The notes under the pieces were generated by a model. The model ran no database searches. It was not told where the DNA came from and saw nothing but the letters and a program-made list of their open reading frames with translations. A DNA stretch of 64,000 nt from Bacillota bacterium (GTDB lineage Bacteria > Bacillota > Clostridia > Lachnospirales > Lachnospiraceae), in NCBI GenBank assembly GCA_023421505.1, contig JAEZTJ010000062.1, forward strand, positions 1 to 64,000. Direction: 5' to 3'. Both the position numbers and the translations under genes were made by a program. Below are positions 42,044 through 52,154 of the stretch, piece after piece. Every line of letters begins with the position of its first letter. Positions within the stretch are counted from its first letter, which is position 1.

Positions 42044-44761
42044 ATGACACAATTAACTCCGTTAATGCAGCAATATATACAAATCAAGGAACAATATAAG
42101 GATTGCATTTTATTCTATCGACTAGGTGATTTTTATGAAATGTTCTTTGAGGATGCCCATGTTTGTTCAAAGGAGTTAGAGATAGCATTAACCGGCAAGA
42201 ACATTGGTCAGGAGGACCGTGCTCCGATGTGCGGGGTTCCATTTCATTCCGTAGATGGCTACTTAAGTAAGTTAGTTAGCCGTGGTTATCGGGTAGCTAT
42301 CTGTGAGCAGGTGGAAGATCCTAAAGAAGCAAAGGGAATCGTAAAGCGGGAAGTAATCCGTATTGTTACGCCCGGTACGAATTTAAATACTCAGATTCTT
42401 GACGAAACAAAGAATAACTATCTTATGGCTGTGATCCATACTACCAATGCCTTCGGTATATCTATTATTGATATTACGACAGGCGATTATTATGTTACTG
42501 AGGTGGATACGGAACGTAAGCTTATGGATGAGATCTTTAAATGGTCACCCTCTGAAATTATCTGCAATGACACCTTCTTTGTATCCGGAATTAATATCGA
42601 TGCGTTAAAGAGTAATTCTAATATAACCTTATCTCCATTAGAGCCCTGGTATTTTGACGACGAGCTGTGTGTTAGGGCACTGAAGGAGCATTTTAGGGTG
42701 GGAACCATAGATGGTCTGGGATTAAAGGATTATTCCATCGGAGTGATTGCTGCCGGCTGTATCATGCAATTCTTACAGGAAACACAGAAGAATTCCCTGT
42801 CCCATATCACAAAGCTGACACCTTATACCTATGAGAAGTTTATGCTCCTTGACAGCTCCACAGTACGTAATTTGGAGCTTACACAGACAATGCGGGAGAA
42901 ACAAAAGAAGGGATCGCTGCTATGGGTACTCGATAAGACGAAGACAGCAATGGGGGCCAGACTCTTAAGAAGCTATATGGAGCAGCCGCTCATTGATTAT
43001 ACATTAATTAATGAGCGACTGGAGGCAGTCAGCCAGCTGAAAAATAATATGATTACCAGAGAAGAAATGAGAGAGTATTTAAATCCTATCTATGATCTGG
43101 AACGTCTGATGAGTAAAATTAGCTATAAAAGTGCCAATCCGCGTGATTTAATCGCTTTTTGTTCCTCCTTGTCCATGCTTCCCCATATTAAGTTTTTGCT
43201 GCAGAATTTTGATTCCGAGCTGCTTCTTCACATATACGGCGAGCTTGATCCACTTCAGGATATCTTTGAATTAATCGGAAAAGCAATCAATGAAGAGCCG
43301 CCTCTAAATGTAAAGGAAGGCGGTATTATTAAGGAAGGCTATCATGAGGAGGTTGACCGCCTAAGAAAGGCGAAGACAGAAGGTAAGGACTGGCTGATGG
43401 ATTTAGAGGCTAAAGAACGGGATGCCACAGGAATTAAGAATCTAAGAATCAAGTATAACCGGGTATTCGGCTATTATCTTGAGGTAACAAATTCCTATCA
43501 GAATCTTGTTCCGGAGAACTGGATCAGAAAGCAGACCTTAGCCAATGCAGAGCGCTATACAACTCCTGAATTAAAGGATTTGGAGGATATCATACTAGGC
43601 GCAGAGGACAAGCTATTTTCCTTAGAGTATACCCTTTTTAGTGAAATCAGGGATCAGATAGCGCTTGAGGTTAAGAGAATTCAGCAAACCGCTAAGGCAA
43701 TTGCAAAAATAGATGTATTCACATCACTTGCCTTAGTTGCAGAACAGAATAACTATGTGAAGCCGGAAATCAATACAAACGGCACGATACATATAAAAAA
43801 CGGTAGACACCCGGTAGTTGAACGGATGATATCTCATGATATGTTTGTTGCAAATGATACTCTGTTAGACAATAAGCAAAATCGCATATCTATTATTACA
43901 GGCCCCAATATGGCAGGAAAATCCACCTACATGCGCCAGACTGCCTTGATCGTTTTGCTGGCGCAGCTCGGAAGCTTTGTTCCGGCAGACTCTGCAAAGA
44001 TCAGTATCGTTGACCGCATCTTTACCCGTGTCGGGGCCTCAGATGATTTAGCCAGCGGGCAAAGTACCTTTATGGTAGAAATGACTGAGGTTGCGAATAT
44101 TCTTCGTAATGCTACGAAAAACAGTCTTTTGATTTTAGATGAAATTGGTCGTGGTACAAGTACCTTTGATGGTCTCAGTATCGCTTGGGCAGTAGTAGAA
44201 CATATCAGTAATGCAGCAATACTCGGTGCCAAAACCCTGTTTGCAACCCACTACCACGAGCTGACGGAATTAGAAGGAAGGCTGGAGGGAGTTAACAACT
44301 ACTGTATTGCAGTGAAGGAGCAGGGAGAAGATATTGTATTTCTTCGTAAGATTGTAAAGGGTGGTGCCGATAAGAGCTACGGAATTCAGGTTGCTAAGCT
44401 TGCCGGAGTTCCCACAAGTGTCTTAAAAAGGGCGACAGAGATTGTAACAGAGCTTACCGGTAATGATCTGGCTTTGAAAGCAAAGAATTTAACGGTACCT
44501 GAAGCAACGCCTAAGCAAGAGGTGATTATTCAGGAGGAGTTAGCGTTAGACGAGCTATTGAAAGAAGAAACGCATCTCACTGAGCCAGAGATAAAAAGGG
44601 GAAAGAAAGCGAAGAGTTTAGTTCAATTTTCGTTATTTTCCATGTCAGGCAATGAAGATATTATCGCAGAATTGAGAGATTTAGATATCGCAAGGCTGAC
44701 TCCGATTGATGCAATTAATAAGCTTTACCATATGCAAAAGAAGATTAAGGATAGAATTTAG
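42044..44761 (+). CDS. mutS: DNA mismatch repair protein MutS
   Basis: This 905-residue mismatch-recognition ATPase is complete. The N-terminal mismatch-binding domain contains FYRLGDFYEMF (Phe-X-Glu mismatch-contact motif). Connector, lever and clamp domains follow, then the ATPase with Walker A GPNMAGKST, DEIGRGTSTFDG and ATHYHEL, and a C-terminal helix-turn-helix tail (PIDAINKLYHMQKKIK). It works with MutL, encoded next. AAAGGAAA precedes the ATG. The promoter region is largely occupied by the Repeat C foldback element. Confidence 0.98.
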   Translation: MTQLTPLMQQYIQIKEQYKDCILFYRLGDFYEMFFEDAHVCSKELEIALTGKNIGQEDRAPMCGVPFHSVDGYLSKLVSRGYRVAICEQVEDPKEAKGIVKREVIRIVTPGTNLNTQILDETKNNYLMAVIHTTNAFGISIIDITTGDYYVTEVDTERKLMDEIFKWSPSEIICNDTFFVSGINIDALKSNSNITLSPLEPWYFDDELCVRALKEHFRVGTIDGLGLKDYSIGVIAAGCIMQFLQETQKNSLSHITKLTPYTYEKFMLLDSSTVRNLELTQTMREKQKKGSLLWVLDKTKTAMGARLLRSYMEQPLIDYTLINERLEAVSQLKNNMITREEMREYLNPIYDLERLMSKISYKSANPRDLIAFCSSLSMLPHIKFLLQNFDSELLLHIYGELDPLQDIFELIGKAINEEPPLNVKEGGIIKEGYHEEVDRLRKAKTEGKDWLMDLEAKERDATGIKNLRIKYNRVFGYYLEVTNSYQNLVPENWIRKQTLANAERYTTPELKDLEDIILGAEDKLFSLEYTLFSEIRDQIALEVKRIQQTAKAIAKIDVFTSLALVAEQNNYVKPEINTNGTIHIKNGRHPVVERMISHDMFVANDTLLDNKQNRISIITGPNMAGKSTYMRQTALIVLLAQLGSFVPADSAKISIVDRIFTRVGASDDLASGQSTFMVEMTEVANILRNATKNSLLILDEIGRGTSTFDGLSIAWAVVEHISNAAILGAKTLFATHYHELTELEGRLEGVNNYCIAVKEQGEDIVFLRKIVKGGADKSYGIQVAKLAGVPTSVLKRATEIVTELTGNDLALKAKNLTVPEATPKQEVIIQEELALDELLKEETHLTEPEIKRGKKAKSLVQFSLFSMSGNEDIIAELRDLDIARLTPIDAINKLYHMQKKIKDRI

Positions 44762-44848
44762 ATGGAGGTTAGATTGAAAAATCAAAGATTTTTCAATCGG
44801 CAAATTTGTGCGCTGCCCAAATTCGCAGAGGTTGGCAGCAGATGGGGG
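44762..44848 (+). repeat. Repeat A, copy 3 (upstream of mutL)
   Basis: This is the third copy of the structured element, starting at the mutS stop codon. Stem 1 ATTGAAAAATC/GATTTTTCAAT is perfect, and stem 2 has one mismatch. Loop GCTGCC can pair with GGCAGC about 18 nt downstream. It ends in GGGGG (44844-44848), the mutL ribosome-binding site. Confidence 0.82.
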
Positions 44849-44853
44849 TTATT

Positions 44854-47091
44854 ATGCCGTTAATACATGTACTTGATGAACCTACCATTAATCAGATAGC
44901 TGCCGGAGAGGTTGTGGAACGCCCAAGCGCCGTTATCAAGGAGCTTATTGAAAATGCAATGGACGCGGGAGCAACAGCAATCACAGCGGAGATTAAGGAA
45001 GGCGGTTTAAGCTTTATCAGGATAACAGATAATGGAGCGGGCATCGCTAGAGAAGATATCCCCCTGGCGTTTCTTCGTCATGCCACAAGTAAGATTCGCA
45101 GTGCAGAGGATTTGTTGTCCGTTACAAGTCTTGGCTTTCGGGGAGAGGCATTATCAAGTATTGCAGCAGTTGCTCAGCTAGAGCTAATTACGAAGACTCC
45201 TTCTGCTTTAAACGGTTACCGGTATGTGATAGAAGGCGGAGAAGAAAAATCTATAGAAGAGATCGGCTGCCCGGGTGGTACTACAATTATCGTAAGAAAT
45301 TTATTTTATAATACACCGGCCCGTAGAAAATTCTTAAAATCTGCTGTAACCGAAGCGGGTTATATCAGCGATTTAATGGAAAGACTTATGATATCTCATC
45401 CTGGTATTTCCTTTAAATTTATGATGAATAACCAGGTAAAGCTGCAATCTACCGGCAATCATAACAGCAGGGATATCTTATATAATGTATACGGCAGAGA
45501 TATTACAAGAGAGCTTTTGGCGCTTGAATATCAATCACCCGATTTTAAACTGGAAGGATTTATCGGAAAGCCGATAATCACGAGAGGCAACCGTAATTAT
45601 GAGAATTATTTTATCAATGGCAGATACATCAGAAGTAATCTGATTACCAAGGCGATTGAAGAGGCATATAAACCATATTTGATGCAGCATAAATACCCTT
45701 TCACCTCTCTTTATTTTGAGATGGATCCTTCTCTTATCGATGTTAATGTACATCCGCAGAAGTTAGAAATCCGCTTGAAAAACGCCGAGGAGATATATCA
45801 ACAGACTTTATCAGCAATCCGCAGTGTATTAGCGGGTAAGGAATTAATTCCTAAGGTTTCTCTCACTCCTTTGACTGAGCAAAAAAAAGAATCTGTTCCG
45901 ATACCGGAACCTTTTGAAGAAATCAGAAGGAGACAATCGGGTTATTATAATTCCTTTCCGATTCAATATGAAGACAGTGGTAAGGCAATAGCAAATCTTA
46001 AGGTTGCAGAGGAAAATAAGGGGTATCGGATATCTGATCATAAGTCCGACCTTAATAATCAAGTCACGGAAAGAGTAGTTGCAGAAGATACGTCTCTGAA
46101 AGGAATTCAAAATATAGAAGTAACAAAGGAGACTATATCAGAAAAACAAAAGCAGGAAGCTTTCTTAGGATTATTTACAGATAGGAAAGAGTCTCCAGCT
46201 ACAATTGATAAAGTTAAAGAAAATAAGTATATCGAAGCTTCAAATAGTAATTCAACGGGTACTATAGGCCAATATCAAGAGCCTGAAGCTTCAAAGAGTA
46301 TTAATGAAGAATATCAATTACCCGAAGCCTCAAATAGCACTAACGGAGAAGATCAAGTGCCTGAAGCCTCAACAGAGATTTCCATCGATAATGAGAAGCA
46401 ATCCATAATCAAGACGAATACACCGCAGATTATAGTAGAAGAACAGATCAATTTGTTTGAAAGTACTGCTTCGCAGTCAGAAGCACCATTTTTATCTTCA
46501 AAAGCTTTAGAGGAGCACCGAATTATCGGACAGGTGTTTTCAACCTACTGGCTGGTGGAATATAAGAAGGAGCTTTACATCATAGATCAGCACGCTGCGC
46601 ATGAGAAGGTGCTATATGAAAGAATTATCTCATCTGCTAAATCAAAGAACTATGTATCACAGCAGCTGCTGCCGCCAATTGTATTATCCTTAACCCTTAA
46701 GGAACAGGAGCTTGTAAAGAAGAATGCGGAGGTACTTGCAAGTCTTGGCTATGAAATTGAACCCTTTGGGGGTAATGAATATTCCGTCAGAGCCGTACCT
46801 GCCGATTTATACAGTATTTCGGAAAAGGAATTATTGATGGAATTTATTGATGCGCTTTCAGAGGATTTTACTGGGAATATAAGAGATACAAACTCCATAC
46901 TAGAGCGGGTAGCATCGCTTTCATGTAAAGCAGCAGTAAAGGCTAATCATGCCTTCTCTAATGAAGAAGCAGCCACGTTAATTAAAGAATTGTTAACACT
47001 TGAGAATCCTTATCATTGCCCTCATGGAAGACCGGTTATCATTTCAATGAGCCAGTATGAGTTGGAGAGAAAATTCAAACGAATCATTTAG
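44854..47091 (+). CDS. mutL: DNA mismatch repair endonuclease MutL
   Basis: This 745-residue protein has an N-terminal GHKL ATPase domain (ELIENAMDAGA, DNGAGI, ATSKI and GFRGEALSSIAAV). A long acidic linker follows, then a C-terminal dimerisation/endonuclease domain. The metal motif DQHAAHEKVLYE (Asp578) and CPHGRP mark it as a nicking MutL. The linker contains PEAS-type tandem repeats (about residues 464-510). The start at 44854 is just after the Repeat A-derived GGGGG; a 16-residue extension from TTG at 44806 would translate the repeat and is unlikely. Confidence 0.96.
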   Translation: MPLIHVLDEPTINQIAAGEVVERPSAVIKELIENAMDAGATAITAEIKEGGLSFIRITDNGAGIAREDIPLAFLRHATSKIRSAEDLLSVTSLGFRGEALSSIAAVAQLELITKTPSALNGYRYVIEGGEEKSIEEIGCPGGTTIIVRNLFYNTPARRKFLKSAVTEAGYISDLMERLMISHPGISFKFMMNNQVKLQSTGNHNSRDILYNVYGRDITRELLALEYQSPDFKLEGFIGKPIITRGNRNYENYFINGRYIRSNLITKAIEEAYKPYLMQHKYPFTSLYFEMDPSLIDVNVHPQKLEIRLKNAEEIYQQTLSAIRSVLAGKELIPKVSLTPLTEQKKESVPIPEPFEEIRRRQSGYYNSFPIQYEDSGKAIANLKVAEENKGYRISDHKSDLNNQVTERVVAEDTSLKGIQNIEVTKETISEKQKQEAFLGLFTDRKESPATIDKVKENKYIEASNSNSTGTIGQYQEPEASKSINEEYQLPEASNSTNGEDQVPEASTEISIDNEKQSIIKTNTPQIIVEEQINLFESTASQSEAPFLSSKALEEHRIIGQVFSTYWLVEYKKELYIIDQHAAHEKVLYERIISSAKSKNYVSQQLLPPIVLSLTLKEQELVKKNAEVLASLGYEIEPFGGNEYSVRAVPADLYSISEKELLMEFIDALSEDFTGNIRDTNSILERVASLSCKAAVKANHAFSNEEAATLIKELLTLENPYHCPHGRPVIISMSQYELERKFKRII

Positions 47092-47103
47092 AAAGGATAT
47101 ACA

Positions 47104-48054
47104 ATGAAGCAGAAGCCTTTAATCATTTTAACCGGACCAACCTCAGTTGGAAAAACAGCCTTATCTATCGCTATGGCAAAATCCGTTAACGGTGAAATTA
47201 TATCAGCCGATTCCATGCAGGTATATAAAGGAATGGACATTGGTACGGCAAAGGTTACGATGGAGGAGATGGCTGGGGTGCCTCATTATTTGATTGATGA
47301 GCTTAAACCGGATGAGGAATTTAACGTTGTTAAATTTAAACAGCTAGCTAATAAGTATATGGAGAAAATATATGAGAAGCAAAAGCTGCCGATCCTTGTT
47401 GGCGGAACCGGTTTTTATATACAAGCAGTATTATATGACATCGACTTTACTGAAAATGATTCCGATCATTCTTATCGTACAGAGTTAGAAAAGCATTTAG
47501 AGGAACATGGCAGTGAGTATTTGTATGAGATGCTAAAAGCCATTGATCCAGATAGTGCGGTGGCTATTCATCCCAATAACAGTAAGCGGGTTATCCGCGC
47601 ACTGGAGTTCGCCCAACAAACCGGTGAAAAGATATCAGAGCATAACAAAGAGCAAAGAAGCAGGCAGTCCCCCTATAACTTCTGCTATTTTGTACTAAAT
47701 AAGGATCGCTCAAGGCTGTATGAAACCATAAATAAACGTGTAGATAACATGCTTGCGGACGGACTGATTGATGAAGTGAAAAAGCTTAAGGCCATAGGCT
47801 ATAACAGAGAGCTTGTATCTATGCAGGGACTTGGCTACAAAGAAGTGCTAGCTTATTTGGACGGAGAGTATACCCTGGAAGAAGCAATCGATATATTAAA
47901 GCGTGATACCAGGCATTTTGCGAAGCGGCAGCTTACCTGGTTTAATCGGGAGAAGGATGTTATCTGGGTGGATAAGGATGAGTTTCCTGGAGAAAAAGAG
48001 TTACTTGAATATTTAATGGAGCAATTAATCCATAAAAATATAGTAACTTCATAA
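47104..48054 (+). CDS. miaA: tRNA dimethylallyltransferase MiaA
   Basis: This 316-residue enzyme adds the isopentenyl group to A37 of tRNAs reading UNN codons. The P-loop GPTSVGKTAL, the DSMQVYKGMDIGTAK block, the GGTGFYIQA loop and the HPNNSKRVIRALE segment are all present. It starts 12 nt after mutL with GAAAGGA. In Bacillus and many Clostridia hfq follows miaA; here a 453-nt spacer follows instead. Confidence 0.97.
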   Translation: MKQKPLIILTGPTSVGKTALSIAMAKSVNGEIISADSMQVYKGMDIGTAKVTMEEMAGVPHYLIDELKPDEEFNVVKFKQLANKYMEKIYEKQKLPILVGGTGFYIQAVLYDIDFTENDSDHSYRTELEKHLEEHGSEYLYEMLKAIDPDSAVAIHPNNSKRVIRALEFAQQTGEKISEHNKEQRSRQSPYNFCYFVLNKDRSRLYETINKRVDNMLADGLIDEVKKLKAIGYNRELVSMQGLGYKEVLAYLDGEYTLEEAIDILKRDTRHFAKRQLTWFNREKDVIWVDKDEFPGEKELLEYLMEQLIHKNIVTS

Positions 48055-48507
48055 CCTAGGTTCAAGCTTCGTAGGATATATAAATGAAGAAGGTGAATTA
48101 TTAGTAACCTTCTGGTTTGAAGAAAAAGCAGTTATCAAGTTTATGTAGAGAGGCTTAAAGTCCCTTATTTTGCAAATTGTTCCTATTTACATCTGGAAGA
48201 GATTAAACAATTAATCTGTCTTAATAATATAGAACTTATGAGTATTATATACAAAGAATAATCGACATAAAAATATTATGTCAACTAATATAGATTTGCT
48301 TATCAAATCTGTAAATTTAACTTTGATATACGAATAATATGCATGAATAGAGTGCCAAAGTACTTAATTGACAAAATTATAATATAGAAGGAACTGGGGT
48401 TTACTTTATTACAATATATCATCTTTCATCAAAGTAATTGTTATCTTAATTGGTCTTAATGATAGGTAAAAGTAAATCTGATTTAAATATATTACAGGAG
48501 GATAAAA
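48055..48507. other. 453-nt gap between miaA and the PLP lyase, where hfq is often found
   Basis: The left part (48055-48261) holds an apparent gene remnant in two frames. The right part is AT-rich with no confident ORF or promoter. No Hfq-like coding sequence (such as the NGFQLKG or YKHAISTI segments) can be found. Confidence 0.5.
48059..48261 (+). pseudogene. Probable frameshifted gene remnant
   Basis: One frame reads GYINEEGELLVTFWFEEKAV before a stop at 48147. A second frame, offset by one base, continues as VERLKVPYFANCSYLHLEEI and ends at TAA 48259-48261. Both have coding-like composition and no internal stops over their halves, but no start codon with a ribosome-binding site precedes them. 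I do not recognise the family. Chance open reading is possible at this length. Confidence 0.4.
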
Positions 48508-49797
48508 TTGAGCAGAGAAAAATTAAATGATATCTATGTACAGCTGGGAATTCATCCTGAAGTACTTGCTTATTGTGATGATGTAGAAAAGAAGCTATCC
48601 GACCGCTTTCAAACGATAGATCAGGTAGCTGAATTCAATCAGCTTAAGGTAATTAAAGCAATGCAGGATAACAGACTAAGCGATGTACATTTTGCGGCAA
48701 CCACAGGCTATGGCTATAATGATATAGGAAGGGATACGCTGGAAAAGGTATATGCTGATATCTTTAAGGCGGAGGATGCTTTAGTCAGACCGCAGCTAAT
48801 CAGTGGTACCCATGCGCTGACGATTGCATTATCCGGAAATCTAAGGCCGGGTGATGAGATATTATCTCCTGTAGGGAAACCCTATGATACGCTAGAGGGA
48901 GTGATTGGAATAACCCCTGCCAAGGGATCACTTGCAGAATATGGTATCACTTATTCGCAGGTGGATTTACTTCCTGATGGCAGCTTTGATTGGGAGGGGA
49001 TAAAAGCGGCTGTCAATGACAGGACAAAATTAGTTACCATCCAACGTTCTAAAGGCTATGCCAGCCGACCAACCTTATCGGTGGATAGAATAGGAGAGTT
49101 GATTTCTTTTGTTAAGAAGCTAAAACCGAATGTAATCTGTATGGTTGATAACTGCTACGGTGAATTTGTTGATACAATAGAGCCTACACAGGCAGGCGCT
49201 GATTTATGTGTCGGTTCTCTGATTAAGAATCCTGGTGGTGGGCTTGCTCCGATTGGCGGCTATATTGTCGGTAAAAAGGAGTATGTTGAAAATGCTGCCT
49301 ATCGTCTTACAGCTCCCGGACTTGGTAAGGAAGTAGGGGCAACACTAGGCCTCAATGCGCCCTTATTTCAAGGTTTATTCTTAGCACCGCAGGTCGTATC
49401 CGGAGCCCTTAAGGGAGCGATTTTTGCAGCGAATATATATAACAAGCTTGGTTATAAGGTTCTACCGAATAGCACAGAGGAACGCTATGATATTATTCAG
49501 GCGGTAACCTTGAATTGTGCTGAAGCTGTGATAGCCTTCTGTAAGGGTATTCAGGCGGCGGCACCGGTAGATAGCTATGTATCCCCGGAGCCTTGGGCTA
49601 TGCCTGGATATAATTGTGAGGTTATCATGGCAGCCGGAGCCTTTGTACAGGGTTCCTCTATAGAGCTTTCCGCAGATGCTCCGATCAAGCCTCCATATAC
49701 CGTGTTTTTTCAGGGAGGGCTGACTTGGCATCACGCAAAATTCGGTATATTAATGTCAGTACAAAAACTAGCAGAAGCCGGTATCATCCGGTTATAA
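48508..49797 (+). CDS. Methionine gamma-lyase family PLP-dependent protein (YnbB/aluminium-resistance family)
   Basis: This 429-residue fold-type I PLP enzyme has a conserved N-terminus, a cofactor-binding SGTHALTIAL segment, an NCYGEF active-site Asp region and a pyridoxal lysine in SLIKNPGGG. It probably acts on a sulfur amino acid, though family members are poorly characterised. It starts at TTG 48508, 7 nt after AGGAGG. It follows miaA at a distance, as in Bacillus (ynbB). Confidence 0.87.
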   Translation: MSREKLNDIYVQLGIHPEVLAYCDDVEKKLSDRFQTIDQVAEFNQLKVIKAMQDNRLSDVHFAATTGYGYNDIGRDTLEKVYADIFKAEDALVRPQLISGTHALTIALSGNLRPGDEILSPVGKPYDTLEGVIGITPAKGSLAEYGITYSQVDLLPDGSFDWEGIKAAVNDRTKLVTIQRSKGYASRPTLSVDRIGELISFVKKLKPNVICMVDNCYGEFVDTIEPTQAGADLCVGSLIKNPGGGLAPIGGYIVGKKEYVENAAYRLTAPGLGKEVGATLGLNAPLFQGLFLAPQVVSGALKGAIFAANIYNKLGYKVLPNSTEERYDIIQAVTLNCAEAVIAFCKGIQAAAPVDSYVSPEPWAMPGYNCEVIMAAGAFVQGSSIELSADAPIKPPYTVFFQGGLTWHHAKFGILMSVQKLAEAGIIRL

Positions 49798-49974
49798 TAA
49801 TGCTCTTATATCAGGTTAATAAATTGATATAAGGTTAAAATGCAAGGTTGCTATTCTTCATAATTGACTTTCAAGTATACAAATATATCTTATTATGGTA
49901 AAATGATATTTGCTTATGATATGAAATAAAGTAAAGCATAAGTTGATTTGTTTATGTAGAAGGGGGACAAGCAT

Positions 49975-50262
49975 ATGGCCAGAACAGCAAGGACCTTAAA
50001 TAAGAATTACTGGGCTTTGTTTCTGCTAATCTTATTGGGTATTATTGTCGGTAGTTTTATCGCTCATTTTACTAAGAAAATTGAGTTCTTGAAATGGCTC
50101 GATTACGGCTTAGCATTTGCTGTCGGAGAAAATAAAGAGGGTGGCGTTGTTACCCTGAATTTGTTGAATGTAATAATAATTAATTTTGGCTTACAAATTA
50201 AAATTTCGGTAGGAAGTGTAATCGGAGCCATTGCCTCCGTTTTCATTTATAAAAAGCTATAA
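49975..50262 (+). CDS. DUF4321 small membrane protein
   Basis: This 95-residue protein has two transmembrane helices (about 14-32 and 74-92) with a short loop that contains conserved LDYGLAFAVG and VTLNLLNVIIINFGL segments. It belongs to a clostridial family of unknown function, commonly encoded just upstream of radC and the mre genes. A GGGGGAC site precedes the ATG. A possible role in cell shape rests only on the neighbourhood. Confidence 0.82.
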   Translation: MARTARTLNKNYWALFLLILLGIIVGSFIAHFTKKIEFLKWLDYGLAFAVGENKEGGVVTLNLLNVIIINFGLQIKISVGSVIGAIASVFIYKKL

Positions 50263-50338
50263 GGTAAAGAAAGGCCTTATGATCCAACTGATTTCTTGGA
50301 GAGAAAAATGGAAGTTTATCATCCATAGGAGGATCATT

Positions 50339-51037
50339 ATGAAGGAAGAATATTTAACAGTCAAAGAACTACCCATATCCGAACGTCCTTATGAGAAATG
50401 CGAAAAATATGGTGCAGAAGTCTTATCCGATGCTGAGCTTTTGGCAGTTATATTAAGAACAGGAACAAAGAAACAAAGAGCAATTGACTTAGCAGTGTCT
50501 GTATTAGGCTATTCAACAGCCTATTCCGGACTGAAGGGACTGAATTACCTTTCAATGAAGGAGCTTACCCGGATTAAGGGGATAGGACGTGTCAAAGCAA
50601 TCGAGCTTTTATGCTTAACAGAAATCACAAAACGCATGTCAAAGGAAGTCCACCGCGAAAGTCTTAAATTTGTTACGCCCCAGAGTATAGCGGATTATTA
50701 TATGCAGGATTTGAGGCATCTGACCAGAGAACAGGTATGGCTTGTACTGATGGATTCGAAGAATAAAATGATAAAGGATATGATTATATCCGAGGGAACA
50801 GTCAATACTTCCATTATGCCTACCAGGGAAATCTTCGTACAGGCAGTCAAGTATGAAGCGGTCAACATTATTTTACTTCACAATCATCCAAGCGGGGATC
50901 CTACACCGAGTGCAGAAGATGTAAGGGTAACAAAACGACTAAATGAAGCAGGTAATATGATTGGTATTACTCTTATGGATCATATTATAATTGGTGATAA
51001 TAGATATATCAGTTTAAAGGAACAGGGATTACTGTAA
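50339..51037 (+). CDS. radC: RadC family JAB-domain protein
   Basis: This 232-residue protein has an N-terminal helix-hairpin-helix region (LTRIKGIGRVKAIELL) and a C-terminal JAMM metalloprotease-like domain with HNHPSGDPTPSAEDV. RadC is historically labelled a DNA repair protein but its function is unsettled. The ATG at 50339 follows AGGAGG closely; a longer in-frame reading from 50231 overlaps the upstream gene. It precedes mreB in the usual clostridial order. Confidence 0.93.
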   Translation: MKEEYLTVKELPISERPYEKCEKYGAEVLSDAELLAVILRTGTKKQRAIDLAVSVLGYSTAYSGLKGLNYLSMKELTRIKGIGRVKAIELLCLTEITKRMSKEVHRESLKFVTPQSIADYYMQDLRHLTREQVWLVLMDSKNKMIKDMIISEGTVNTSIMPTREIFVQAVKYEAVNIILLHNHPSGDPTPSAEDVRVTKRLNEAGNMIGITLMDHIIIGDNRYISLKEQGLL

Positions 51038-51097
51038 GTTGTTTTACCTGATCATAAAAAACAACTTAATTGAACGATTTAGGAGGTTAGAAGCGTT

Positions 51098-52120
51098 ATG
51101 GCGTCAAAATCATATGGTATAGATTTTGGTACAAGCACAATTAAGATATATAAAAAAGGACAAGGAATTGTACTGGATGAACGTAATATCATTGCTATCT
51201 CTAATAATAAGAATATAATAGCAAGCGGTAATGAGGCTTACGAGATGTATGAAAAAGCCCCTTCCAATATACTTGTTACTTATCCGGTAAAAAATGGAGT
51301 TATCGCAGATGTAGCGAATATGATGGCACTTTTAAAATGCTTCATGAAGCAGATCAATGGCAATAAACATATTGGTGCAGCGGATTACATCGTAGCGACT
51401 CCGACAGATATTACTGAAGTGGAGAGAAGATCCTTTTATGATCTGATTGCAAGCTCAGGATTAAAAATCGGACACATAAAGATAGTAGAAAAACCGATTG
51501 CGGATGCATTAGGTGCAGGGCTTGATGTAATGACAGCCAGGGGAGTTATGATTGTTGATATCGGAGCAGATACAACAGAGGTTTCCATACTTTCACTCGG
51601 GGGTATCGTACTTAGTAAACTGATTCCTGTCGGTGGAAATAAGTTAGATGAATCGATTAAAGCAATCGTTAAGAAGAAATATAATCTTCTGATTGGAGAT
51701 AAGACTGGTGAAAATATTAAGAAAAAGCTGGCCAGCGCTTTTGCTACGCTTGAGGCCTCCATCAAGGTTTTTGGCCGAGATGTGGTAACCGGACTGCCAA
51801 CCGAGATGGAGATTAAATCCTCTGATGTATATGAAGCAATTTCCGAATATATGTATTCTATTATAGATGCTATAAAGATAATTCTGGAGCGTACTCCGCC
51901 CGAAATTTCCTCTGACATTATAGATAGCGGGATCTATATTACCGGTGGATCAGCTAAAATATTTGCTTTGGATGAACTATTGCATAAAGAAACAGACTTG
52001 AAGATAAATATCTGCCCTGATTCCTCAAATACGGTGGTTAATGGTCTGGGTAAAATTATGGAAGAACACAGACTCTCCTCTCTGGCGGATGTATTAAAGT
52101 CAAAAACATATGTTAACTAA
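51098..52120 (+). CDS. mreB: Rod shape-determining protein MreB
   Basis: This 340-residue actin-like ATPase forms membrane filaments that guide lateral wall synthesis. It has phosphate loops GIDFGTSTIKIY and VDIGADTTEVSIL, the VEKPIADALGAG segment and the adenosine motif ITGGSAKI. It is slightly divergent from canonical MreB, with T where A usually sits in DFGTANT/S. AGGAGG precedes the ATG. It heads the mreBCD-PBP2 elongation cluster. Confidence 0.92.
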   Translation: MASKSYGIDFGTSTIKIYKKGQGIVLDERNIIAISNNKNIIASGNEAYEMYEKAPSNILVTYPVKNGVIADVANMMALLKCFMKQINGNKHIGAADYIVATPTDITEVERRSFYDLIASSGLKIGHIKIVEKPIADALGAGLDVMTARGVMIVDIGADTTEVSILSLGGIVLSKLIPVGGNKLDESIKAIVKKKYNLLIGDKTGENIKKKLASAFATLEASIKVFGRDVVTGLPTEMEIKSSDVYEAISEYMYSIIDAIKIILERTPPEISSDIIDSGIYITGGSAKIFALDELLHKETDLKINICPDSSNTVVNGLGKIMEEHRLSSLADVLKSKTYVN

Positions 52121-52133
52121 ACAGCCGAAGGTT

Positions 52134-52154
52134 ACAAATTCAAAGGACAGGCAT
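52134..52154 (+). repeat. Repeat B, copy 4 (after mreB)
   Basis: ACAAATTCAAAGGACAGGCAT matches the core of copies at 9721 and 22355 with a three-base deletion and one change. It starts 14 nt after the mreB stop. Confidence 0.55.

Noticed and set aside
48262..48507. SAM or other riboswitch before the methionine gamma-lyase-like gene
   Set aside because: I could not find the conserved core motifs or a terminator structure in this AT-rich stretch.
51436..51918. 160-residue minus-strand frame inside mreB
   Set aside because: It is antisense to a well-conserved gene and shows no protein family features.
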